A stretch of 37,269 nucleotides of DNA. It comes from CALOBA01 sp942491465 (GTDB taxonomy: Bacteria; Pseudomonadota; Gammaproteobacteria; Chromatiales; Chromatiaceae). Position 1 is the first letter of the stretch. Each line of letters opens with the position of its first letter. The notes below the pieces were generated by a model that was not told the DNA's origin, ran no database searches, and saw nothing but the letters and a program-made list of their open reading frames with translations. Shown here piece by piece: positions 16,138-22,959 of this stretch. The position numbers were made by a program, and so were the translations under genes. The stretch is from assembly GCA_942491465.1 (NCBI GenBank), contig CALOBA010000082.1:1-37269 (forward strand), read 5' to 3'.

Positions 16138-16238
16138 AGGATCGGTTCAGAAACAAGTGGCGCAGACGCCCGCTCGCTGAACCTTTTGATTGACCGTTTC
16201 GTGGTTGCGTCTGCACCACTTGTTTCTGAACCTTGACT
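16138..16238. repeat. Dispersed palindromic element, copy 1 (101 bp)
   Basis: A 101-bp sequence identical except for four bases to 32792-32892. Its 26-nt arms (16144-16169 and 16207-16232, outermost bases GGTTCAGAAACAAGTGG and its complement) form a long stem with a 37-nt loop. The only non-Watson-Crick position, C16161 opposite A16215, becomes a G-U pair in a minus-strand transcript. The motif CTGAACCTT appears both at the right end and inside the loop (from 16177), allowing an alternative fold. It could be a MITE or REP-like element or a structured RNA; it encodes no protein. Confidence 0.85.
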
Positions 16239-16354
16239 GACTCAAGCGGCGCGTTGGGGGGCTTGGGCGATGCTGCCGGGTCGGTCTGCGGTGTCCGTGC
16301 GCCGATCCGGCAGCGGGGGCAGGGTTGCGCGGCCGTCCGGGCGGAAACCGCCGA

Positions 16355-16391
16355 GCGCCGCATCCGGGCAGGAAGGCCCGAGATGCGGCGC
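16355..16391 (-). terminator. Strong stem-loop after the multi-pass membrane protein gene
   Basis: GCGCCGCATC (16355-16364) pairs perfectly with GATGCGGCGC (16382-16391), and the inner arms CGGGC and GCCCG continue the stem around AGGAAG, with one bulged A. The hairpin begins 18 bp past the stop codon of the gene ending at 16409 on the minus strand. No long T run follows, only GGTTTCC. It most likely terminates or protects that transcript. Confidence 0.6.
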
Positions 16392-16408
16392 CGGCCGGTC
16401 GGTCGCTG

Positions 16409-17035
16409 TCAGTCGCGGGCGTCGGCGGCGCGGCGCGCGAGGATGGCGCCACGCAGGTTCAGCAGCAGGAACAGGCTCGCGATGCAGGCCGTCACCGCCA
16501 TGCCGATGGTCATCATGAACGGCTTGGAGGCGGCGTCGGCAACGCCGAGGTAGTCGCCGATGGCGATCAGCGTCGGGTTGTTGGTCGGGATCGCGATCAG
16601 ATAGCCGCAGAAGATGACGAACACGGCAAAGAAGAACAGCGTGCGGCTCATCAGCAGCGAGACGATCAGCGTCGTGAAGCCGAGCAGGTAGATCAGCAGG
16701 ACCGACTGCTTGGTGGCATCGAGGCCGGTGGTCAGGCCGTGCTTCTCCAAGAGGTCGAGCAGCACAAACAGTGCCCCCCAGACCAGCACCTGCAGGACCA
16801 GGTTGACGAGTCTCCAGGTACCGGCGGCGTAGGCCTGGCCCCAGCCGTAGATGATCGACGCGGCGGCGACGACCCAGACAAAGGTCTGCCAGTACTCCAA
16901 GGCGCCGCCGGCGCCGTCCGCCGAGAAGCCGTAGAGGGCCACGGCGCAGACGAACAGGATCAACAACGGCATCATGGCGACCCACAGGGAGGTCTCTTTG
17001 ACGGCCCCGGATGAGGCGGGTTTGGCTTCGGACAC
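16409..17035 (-). CDS. Multi-pass inner-membrane protein of unknown function
   Basis: The GTG at 17035 is chosen because GGAGGA lies six bases upstream and the reading further upstream is basic and non-membrane-like. The 208-aa product begins VSEAKPASSGAVKETSLWV and has about six predicted hydrophobic helices (for example VAMMPLLILFVCAVALYGF and LVLQVLVWGALFVLLDLL). Two of them are rich in aromatic residues (TLFFFAVFVIFCGYLIAI). I recognise no transport motif or named family. It lies between the SLC13-type permease gene and the DUF498 operon on the same strand but with large gaps on both sides, so it is probably transcribed on its own. TGACAC boxes 150-190 bp upstream may belong to its control region. 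Confidence 0.75.
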   Translation of the reverse strand: MSEAKPASSGAVKETSLWVAMMPLLILFVCAVALYGFSADGAGGALEYWQTFVWVVAAASIIYGWGQAYAAGTWRLVNLVLQVLVWGALFVLLDLLEKHGLTTGLDATKQSVLLIYLLGFTTLIVSLLMSRTLFFFAVFVIFCGYLIAIPTNNPTLIAIGDYLGVADAASKPFMMTIGMAVTACIASLFLLLNLRGAILARRAADARD

Positions 17036-17181
17036 GACGAATCCTCCAACGCGACTGATTACGCGGCTATGGTGAAAAGGCCGACGGCCAGCCCGCTTGC
17101 TGGTGCGACGATGCGGGATGCGGGACCGTCGGGGGGACAATCCCCGGCATGGTAACCTCTAGGGCAATGTGTGTTAAGAGG

Positions 17182-17226
17182 TTGACACTTTAAAAGCTTG
17201 TCGCGTGTCAAGTATAGCTGACACTT
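17182..17226. promoter_or_regulatory. Three TGACAC(TT) boxes, operator-like
   Basis: TTGACAC (17182-17188) and its exact complement GTGTCAA (17205-17211) form a 7-bp inverted repeat with a 16-bp spacer. A third copy, TGACACTT (17219-17226), repeats 17183-17190 exactly 36 bp away. They lie in the gap upstream of the minus-strand membrane protein gene. The arrangement looks like a multi-site operator, and the minus-strand TTGACA could double as a -35 element, but no good -10 was found at standard spacing. Confidence 0.35.
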
Positions 17227-17257
17227 GTGCAAGGCAGGGGTATTTCAGCACCCGCGT

Positions 17258-17331
17258 CGGTATCGATACCGGTATCGGTACCCGCATCGGCATCGGTATT
17301 GGCACCGGCATCGGTATCGGCATCGGCATCG
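17258..17331. repeat. Degenerate hexanucleotide tandem repeat (CGGYAT)n
   Basis: About twelve units of CGGTAT or CGGCAT with a few variants run through 74 bp of the intergenic region after the SLC13-type permease gene. Read in the plus frame it would give alternating Gly-Ile, and in the minus frame Pro-Met/Pro-Ile, but neither belongs to a credible gene. Simple-sequence arrays such as this can change length. Confidence 0.8.
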
Positions 17332-17382
17332 AAAGTCCCCCCGAAGCGCCGGTTCCCGCCGCACTGCGCCCCCCGGAACAGG

Positions 17383-19170
17383 TCAAAACGGCCAGATCAC
17401 CGGCACCAGCAGCACGGTGACCAGCCCCACCAGCAGCGTCAGCGGGATGCCGATGCGCAGGAAGTCGCCGAAGCGGTAGCCGCCGACGCTGAAGACCATA
17501 AGATTGGTTTGGTAGCCGATGGGGGTGGCGAAACTGGCCGAGGCGGCGATCATGACGGTGACGACGAACGGCGTCGGGTCGGCGGCAGTGATCTGGGCCG
17601 CGTCCAGCGCGATGGGCAGGACCAGCACAGCGGCGACGTTGTTGGTGGCCAATGCGGTGAGCACGGCGGTGGCGACGAATACCAGCGCCAGTGCGCTCCA
17701 GGGCAGCCCGCCGGCGAGGCCGATCAGGGAGCCGGCCAGCAGCTCGGCGGCACCGGTCTTCTCCAGCGCGGCGCCGATGCCGAAGGAGGTGGCGATCACC
17801 ACCAGCACCTGCCAGTCCGGGGCGCGCCGGGCGATGCGCCCGGCGGTGCAGCGGGTGAGCACCATGGCGCCGGCGGCGAGCAGTGCGCCTTCGAGCATGG
17901 TGACCAGTTCCAGCGCGACGCCGGCGACCATGGCGGCGACGATGGCGATGGCAAGGGGCGCCCGCGCATGGGCCAGCGGGTGGTGCTCGCCGAGCTGGCT
18001 GACGACGAGAAAGTCCCGCGAGTTGCGCTGCTGGAGCACGAACTCGGGGCGGCACTCCAGCAGCAGGGTGTCGCCCGCGGCCAGGGCGATGTCGCCGATC
18101 TTGCCCTCGATGCGCTCGCCCTGGCGCGACAGCGCGATGATGACCGCGTTGTAGCGGGCGCGGAACCGGCCCGCGCGCACGGTCTGCCCGATCAGCTGGC
18201 ACTTGTTGGACAGGACCGCCTCCACAAAGCAGCGGTCTTGGCGCGGGCCGCCGAGCTTGAACACCTGCTCGGTGGCCGGCACCAGGCCGCGGGTGCGCTG
18301 CAGGTCGAGCACCGAATCGACGACCCCGGCGAACACCAGCCGGTCGCCCGGGTGCAGCACCTCCTTCGACGAAACCGCCGGGATCAGCTGTCCGCCGCGG
18401 TCGATCTCCACCAGGAAGGCGCCGGGCAGTTGGCGCAGGCCGGCCGCTTCGACGCTCTTGCCCGCCAGTGGGCTGTCGGGCTGCACCAGCATCTCGACCG
18501 TGTATCGGCGCACATCCTCAAAGCTCTCGGTGGCGGAGGTCCGTGCCGGCAGCAGCCAGCGCCCGGCCAGCAGCAGGAACAGCATGACCGTGACGACCAC
18601 CGGTATGCCGATCCAGGCCAGCTCGAACAGCCCGAGCCCGGCGCCGCCGCGGGATGTAAACATTCCATCTACGACCAGGTTGGTGCTGGTGCCGATCAGG
18701 GTGCAGGTGCCGCCGGCGATGCTGGCGTAGCTCAGGGGTATGAGCAGCCGCGACAGCGGCAGTTGGTGGCGCTTGGCCCAGTCGATGACCGCCGGGATGA
18801 AGATCGCCACCACCGGCGTGTTGTTGAGAAACGCGCTCAGCGCCGCCGTGGGCACCATCAGCCGAAGCCGGGCGTGGTCCTCGCCGCGGGGCCGGCCGAG
18901 CAGCGCCTTGCCGAGCCAGCCCACGGCGCCGGTCTCGGTCAGGCCGGTGACGACCACATAGAGCACCGCGACGGTGAGCATCCCCGGATTGGAAAAGCCC
19001 GCCAGGGCCTCGTCCGCGGTGAGCACGCCGCTGACCAGGAGCAGCGTCAGGGCGCCGGACGTGACGATGTCGGGGGCGACCCGCGAGCGGGCGAACAGCA
19101 CGAAACAGAATACGACGACTGCAATGCTGAGCCAGCCTTGCCAGTCCAGACCGAACAGGATGGTTTCCAT
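17383..19170 (-). CDS. SLC13/DASS-type anion permease with TrkA-C domains
   Basis: The ATG at 19170 gives a 595-aa product starting METILFGLDWQGWLSIAVVV; the upstream extension is not membrane-like. The N-terminal half has the family motifs AFLNNTPVVAIFIPAV and GGTCTLIGTSTNLVVDG. The C-terminal half has the mirrored motifs TNNVAAVLVLPIAL and ASFATPIGYQTNLMV. These are the two substrate- and sodium-binding hairpins of the divalent-anion:sodium symporter family. Between them (residues about 205-370) are two soluble TrkA-C (RCK-C)-like domains, as in YfbS/SAC1-type permeases often linked to sulfate or other anion uptake. The substrate cannot be read from sequence. The gene stands alone on this strand and diverges from the FAD-dependent gene. 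Confidence 0.9.
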   Translation of the reverse strand: METILFGLDWQGWLSIAVVVFCFVLFARSRVAPDIVTSGALTLLLVSGVLTADEALAGFSNPGMLTVAVLYVVVTGLTETGAVGWLGKALLGRPRGEDHARLRLMVPTAALSAFLNNTPVVAIFIPAVIDWAKRHQLPLSRLLIPLSYASIAGGTCTLIGTSTNLVVDGMFTSRGGAGLGLFELAWIGIPVVVTVMLFLLLAGRWLLPARTSATESFEDVRRYTVEMLVQPDSPLAGKSVEAAGLRQLPGAFLVEIDRGGQLIPAVSSKEVLHPGDRLVFAGVVDSVLDLQRTRGLVPATEQVFKLGGPRQDRCFVEAVLSNKCQLIGQTVRAGRFRARYNAVIIALSRQGERIEGKIGDIALAAGDTLLLECRPEFVLQQRNSRDFLVVSQLGEHHPLAHARAPLAIAIVAAMVAGVALELVTMLEGALLAAGAMVLTRCTAGRIARRAPDWQVLVVIATSFGIGAALEKTGAAELLAGSLIGLAGGLPWSALALVFVATAVLTALATNNVAAVLVLPIALDAAQITAADPTPFVVTVMIAASASFATPIGYQTNLMVFSVGGYRFGDFLRIGIPLTLLVGLVTVLLVPVIWPF

Positions 19171-19325
19171 GACGTTTTGGATTCCGTAGGGGTGGTCAAG
19201 CGCTCGCCGGCGGGGGCGATGATCGGGATGTTGCCGCGACGCGGCCTTTGCGTTTCCGGCCGCTTTGCGGTAAAGACCATCGCCAATCCTACCTACGATA
19301 ACCAACCGATGGGGTAACCGCCAAC

Positions 19326-20567
19326 GTGGATGCAGATGTCATCATCATCGGCGCCGGGCTCTCCGGCCTGGCCTGCGGACTGCGGCTGCAGCAAGGCGGC
19401 ATCAAGCCGATCCTGCTCGACGCGGCCGACCGCCCGGGGGGGCGCATCGCCAGCGACCATCGCGACGGCTTCCTGTTCGATCGCGGCTTTCAGGTGCTGC
19501 AGACCTGGTATCCGCGGGCGCGGCATCTCCTCGACTACGAGGCCTTGGACCTGCGCCCGTTTTATCCCGGCGCCATGGTCCGGGTCGGCGACCGCTTCCA
19601 CCGTGTCAGCGACATCTGGCGCCGACCCCTGGCGATCCCGGAGATGCTCGCCTCGCCCATCGGTTCGCTCGCGGACAAACTGCGGCTTGCCGGCCTGCGT
19701 CAGCGTGCGCTGCGGGGTGACCTGAGGGCGCTGTACCACCGCCCCGAGAGCACGGCGCTTGAGCTGCTGCGCCAGCGCGGCTTTTCGGACCGCATCCAGG
19801 AGCGGTTCTTCAAGCCGTTCTTTTCCGGCGTGTTCTTCGAGCCGCAACTTGAAGTCTCCAGCCGGGCCTTCGAGCTGGTGTTCCGCGCCTTCGCCCTCGG
19901 CGACACGGCCCTGCCGGCCCGTGGCATGGAGCAGCTGCCGCTGCAGATCGCCGATCGTCTGGCCCCCGAGAGCATTCGGCTGCACAGCCGGGTGGAGCGC
20001 TTGATGGATGGCCAGGCGGTGCTCGCCGGCGGCGAGCGGCTGCGCGCCCGCGCGATCGTCATTGCCTGCGACGGGCGCGAGACCGCGCGGCTGCTCGGCA
20101 CCGAGCCCGGCGAGACCCGCGGCACCACCTGTCTGTACTTTGCCGCCGCCGAGCCGCCGGTCAGCGGCCCCTATCTGGTGCTCAACGGCACCGGCGCCGG
20201 GGTGGTGAACAGCCTGCTCTGTCCGAGCAGCCTGTCTGCCGCCTATGCGCCGCCCAACGAGGCGCTGATCGCGGTCAACGTCTTCGGCGCCGAGCACGAC
20301 CCGGATGCGTTGGAGACGGTGGTTCGCCGCGAGCTGGCGGACTGGTTCGGGCCGGTGGTCGGCGGCTGGCGCCGGCTTGCCGTCTACCGGCTGCCCCACG
20401 CGTTGCCGGCGCAGTACCCGCCGGTGTCCTGGCCGGAGCGCGCCGGGCGAGTGCAGGACTGGCTTTGGGTCTGCGGTGAGCATCGTGCCCCGCCGTCGAT
20501 CCACTGGGCATTGGAGAGCGGCTGGCAGACCGCGGAGGGCCTGCTCGCGCAGCTGCGGGGCGGGTGA
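19326..20567 (+). CDS. FAD-dependent amine oxidase/phytoene desaturase-like oxidoreductase
   Basis: The GTG at 19326 opens a 413-aa product beginning VDADVIIIGAGLSGLACGLRLQQGG. The dinucleotide-binding GxGxxG is at residues 9-14, followed by the Glu/Asp-terminated second strand (LLDAADRPGGRI) typical of the NAD(P)/FAD amine-oxidase superfamily. FFKPFFSGVFFEPQLEVSSR and the C-terminal VCGEHRAPPSIHWALESGWQTAEGLL match the phytoene desaturase/protoporphyrinogen oxidase-like group, the latter being the second FAD-contact motif. The substrate is unknown; a role in isoprenoid, carotenoid or porphyrin chemistry would be guesswork. It is transcribed away from the permease and 247 bp before the diheme cytochrome gene. 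Confidence 0.88.
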   Translation: MDADVIIIGAGLSGLACGLRLQQGGIKPILLDAADRPGGRIASDHRDGFLFDRGFQVLQTWYPRARHLLDYEALDLRPFYPGAMVRVGDRFHRVSDIWRRPLAIPEMLASPIGSLADKLRLAGLRQRALRGDLRALYHRPESTALELLRQRGFSDRIQERFFKPFFSGVFFEPQLEVSSRAFELVFRAFALGDTALPARGMEQLPLQIADRLAPESIRLHSRVERLMDGQAVLAGGERLRARAIVIACDGRETARLLGTEPGETRGTTCLYFAAAEPPVSGPYLVLNGTGAGVVNSLLCPSSLSAAYAPPNEALIAVNVFGAEHDPDALETVVRRELADWFGPVVGGWRRLAVYRLPHALPAQYPPVSWPERAGRVQDWLWVCGEHRAPPSIHWALESGWQTAEGLLAQLRGG

Positions 20568-20649
20568 CGCCGCCGGTCTGCGGCCCGAGCGCCCGTGCTG
20601 ATCGCCGATAGGTGCAGAAATTCGCCGAATCTCAGGGTTTTGTGCGCGG

Positions 20650-20678
20650 TTGCAGCGCTCGGTATGATCTTCTATGTT
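20650..20678 (+). promoter_or_regulatory. Candidate sigma-70 promoter for the diheme cytochrome gene
   Basis: TTGCAG (20650-20655) and TATGTT (20673-20678) are separated by 17 bp, a standard spacing, within the 247-bp gap before the cytochrome gene. The boxes match consensus at four of six positions each. It would give a leader of about 130 nt. This is a pattern match only. Confidence 0.4.
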
Positions 20679-20814
20679 AGCCGCGCCGCGAGCATGACCA
20701 GCGCGGTGGCCGGGGCCGAGTGCCCGGGCCTTCGGGCTGGTCCGGCTTCGCAGACCATCGTGCCCTGCCTGATGCAGGTACGGCACCCACCAAAGAAGAA
20801 CGGAGTGAGACCCG

Positions 20815-21474
20815 ATGCCCCTGATGCCCCTGATACTGGCACTACTGCTTGTACTGCCGGCCGGCCTGTCCCTGGCCGCCGACGATGACGAAGACTACGA
20901 GCCCGACCCGGCCAACGGCGAGGTCATGTTCCGCCAATGCGCCCTCTGTCATGGTCACTACGGCCAGGGCATCCTCGGCGGTAAGTACCCGCGCATCGCC
21001 GGCATGCCGGAATATTATTTAATGAATGCGCTGCGCGATTATAAGAACGACGAGCGCAGCTACTCGGCGATGCTGGTGGTCGGCGGGCTGCAGGTCGCCG
21101 ATACGCAGGATCTGATGGACCTGGCCGCCTACATCTCCGATATCGACCTGGCCGACGCCTATCCCCTGGACGTGCCGGGACCGGAGGACGGCAGCGTGCG
21201 CAGCGGCAAGCGCCTGTACAAGGGCGACTGCAAGACCTGTCACGGCCGCAAGGCCGAGGGCAAGACGCGCAAGGAGTCGCCGCCGCTGCGCGGCCAATAT
21301 CACGAGTACCTGCTGCGCCAGATCGCGTTGTTCAAGAACGGCGAGCGCATCCATGCCGACGACCCCGAAGACGAGACCTTCGTCGACTACGACGACGAGG
21401 ATCTGCTCGACATCCTCGCCTTCATCGCCAGTCTCGACGACATTGAGTCCGCCGACGCCGACACCGGCAAATGA
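20815..21474 (+). CDS. Periplasmic diheme cytochrome c (class I, c4-like)
   Basis: The ATG at 20815 has GGAGTGAG upstream and a signal peptide (MPLMPLILALLLVLPAGLSLAAD). The 219-aa product has two cytochrome c class I domains with CALCH and CKTCH heme sites. Each domain is followed by the usual Met-ligand region and terminal helix (MDLAAYISDID and LLDILAFIASLDD). Two-domain monoheme repeats of this length are cytochrome c4-like electron carriers in the periplasm. The protein is unusually acidic, with runs such as DDDEDYEPD near the mature N terminus and DPEDETFVDYDDED near the end. The next gene, DUF302, starts 63 bp later, so the two probably share an operon and possibly a function. Confidence 0.88.
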   Translation: MPLMPLILALLLVLPAGLSLAADDDEDYEPDPANGEVMFRQCALCHGHYGQGILGGKYPRIAGMPEYYLMNALRDYKNDERSYSAMLVVGGLQVADTQDLMDLAAYISDIDLADAYPLDVPGPEDGSVRSGKRLYKGDCKTCHGRKAEGKTRKESPPLRGQYHEYLLRQIALFKNGERIHADDPEDETFVDYDDEDLLDILAFIASLDDIESADADTGK

Positions 21475-21536
21475 CAACGACAAGTCGCGCGCACGGGCCC
21501 CTGCGGGCCGTGCCGATCACCTCAGGAGTCACGAAC

Positions 21537-22046
21537 ATGCGTATCCGAATCATCGCCATCGCCGCCGCCCTGTTGCTCGGCCTGCCGATCCTCGCCCAGT
21601 CCGAGGTCGCGCCGCCCGAGGTCAATATGTACGAGATCGGTCAGACCGTCCTAAAAATGAGCCTGTCCGAAGGGGTCACGCCCGAGGACGCCATCGACGC
21701 CATGCTCTCCAAGGCGGCGGAGCTGAATATGAAGCTCGTCGGCCGCCAGGACGTCGGCGGGGAACTGCGAGCCCGCGGCGCCGAGGCGCCGCGCCTGGAG
21801 ATCTTCCAGTTCTGCGATCCGGAAGACGCCATCGAGATGGTCAAGTTCAACACCATCTACGCGGCCTATATGCCATGCCGGATCGCGCTGGTGGAGGACG
21901 GCGACGGGCGCATCTGGTTGGAGATGCTCAACCTCGACATGATCATCAACGCCTACGCGCTGCCGCCGCGGTTGCAGGCGATCGCGATCACCATCAATGG
22001 CGAGATGCTGTCGATCATCACCGCCGGCGCCACCGGCGACTTCTGA
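21537..22046 (+). CDS. Secreted DUF302-family protein
   Basis: The ATG at 21537 follows AGGAG (21524-21528) and starts a signal peptide (MRIRIIAIAAALLLGLPILAQS); an in-frame upstream reading would bury it, so it is rejected. The 169-aa product has the DUF302 pattern: an N-terminal amphipathic half, LVGRQDVGGEL, LEIFQFCDPEDAIEMVKFNTIYAAYMPCRIALVED, then GRIWLEMLNLDMII. Its structure is known only as a small alpha/beta fold, and its role is unknown. DUF302 genes commonly sit next to cytochrome c genes in sulfur-oxidising bacteria, as here after the diheme cytochrome. Two Cys residues (QFC and MPC) may be paired in the periplasm. Confidence 0.85.
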   Translation: MRIRIIAIAAALLLGLPILAQSEVAPPEVNMYEIGQTVLKMSLSEGVTPEDAIDAMLSKAAELNMKLVGRQDVGGELRARGAEAPRLEIFQFCDPEDAIEMVKFNTIYAAYMPCRIALVEDGDGRIWLEMLNLDMIINAYALPPRLQAIAITINGEMLSIITAGATGDF

Positions 22047-22176
22047 ACGGGCTCCGGGCGAAGCGGCTCGACCCGGCCGCGATGGCCGGTCGAGCACTTG
22101 AACAGGTCTCCAGTTGGGCCTGGGCTGCGCCCGGCTGCAGAGGCTTCGCCCCAAGACAGACCGGGAGGTTGTGCGC

Positions 22177-22578
22177 ATGTGTCAGTCCCTTGTCAAGACC
22201 GTTGCCGCGGCGCTCGTGCTGATGGGCCTGGCGGCGGTCGCGGTGGCCGCAGAGAAGGTCTACAAGAGCATCGACGCCGACGGGGGTGTGACCTATTCCT
22301 CGGTGCCGCCGCCGGACCTGCAGGACAAGGATGTACGCAGTATGTCTCTGGATGCGGGGCCCGACGATGCGACCCGTCGTGAGGCCGAGCAGCGCTCTCG
22401 GTCCATGGGCGCGCGCGCGCGCCAGGACCGGCAGCGTCAGGAGGCGGGGCGCAAGCAGCGCGAGGAGCAAGCCGCTCGCGAGCGGCCCGATGCCGAGTCG
22501 CGCAAGGAACCTGACGAGGCCGACGCCGGGTCTCCGTCGGGCTGGCGGCAGCGTTTGGGGGTCCCGCTGGAGCCTTAA
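22177..22578 (+). CDS. DUF4124-domain protein, secreted
   Basis: The ATG at 22177 has GGGAGG (22163-22168) at 8 nt, opening a signal peptide (MCQSLVKTVAAALVLMGLAAVAVAA). The 133-aa product then has EKVYKSIDADGGVTYSSVPPPD, the DUF4124 signature of small periplasmic proteins with a Y/W-K-x-x-D-x-x-G-x-x-x-Y/F-x-x-x-P core. A long charged segment rich in Arg, Glu and Gln follows (about residues 70-115), probably helical or disordered. The function is unknown. A longer start at 22114 is possible but would put the signal peptide in the interior. Confidence 0.78.
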   Translation: MCQSLVKTVAAALVLMGLAAVAVAAEKVYKSIDADGGVTYSSVPPPDLQDKDVRSMSLDAGPDDATRREAEQRSRSMGARARQDRQRQEAGRKQREEQAARERPDAESRKEPDEADAGSPSGWRQRLGVPLEP

Positions 22579-22707
22579 GCGTCGTCGGCGACGGGGAGGC
22601 GCCGAGCCCCGTTGGGGAGATCCGCAGGGCTTTGGGTCTTGTGCTGACCCGGGGGCTCTGCTACCTTTCTCGCCTTGGCCCGACCGAGTTCGGGCCGCCA
22701 CGTTAAT

Positions 22708-22823
22708 GGTGGGCTGCACTGGTCCCCCCGCAACGCCAAGTCGTGAACCCGGTCAGGCCCGGAAGGGAGCAGCCGCAGCGGTGGTCGCGTGTGCCGGGGT
22801 GTGGCTGGTGTGGTCCGCCTCCC
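22708..22823 (+). ncRNA. ffs: 4.5S RNA of the signal recognition particle
   Basis: The segment contains the conserved SRP apical motif GGTCAGGCCCGGAAGGGAGC, matching E. coli at nearly every position, and the following GTGTGCCGGGGTGTGGCTGG. The 5' GGTGGGCTGCACTGG pairs along its length with 3' CTGGTGTGGTCCGCC, with wobbles, closing the usual long hairpin. The pairing fixes the ends to about 22708 and 22819-22823. The RNA binds Ffh to target nascent membrane proteins. Position just upstream of dnaX is common in gammaproteobacteria. Confidence 0.93.
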
Positions 22824-22959
22824 AATCTTGATCTTGTGCGTTGCCGATGCTCCAGGCCGCAGGCCAGCGTCGCCTTGCGCGTGCAGGCCGCCGGTCGTCA
22901 TCGTTGCCGACCCGTGCCGTCGCCAACCGACCCACTGAAACCCGCCCCAGAATTCACCC

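Noticed and set aside
17205..17420. Plus-strand reading with a long alternating Gly-Ile segment
   Set aside because: It comes from the hexanucleotide array, has no credible start context or conserved domain, and its tail runs into the end of the oppositely coded permease gene.
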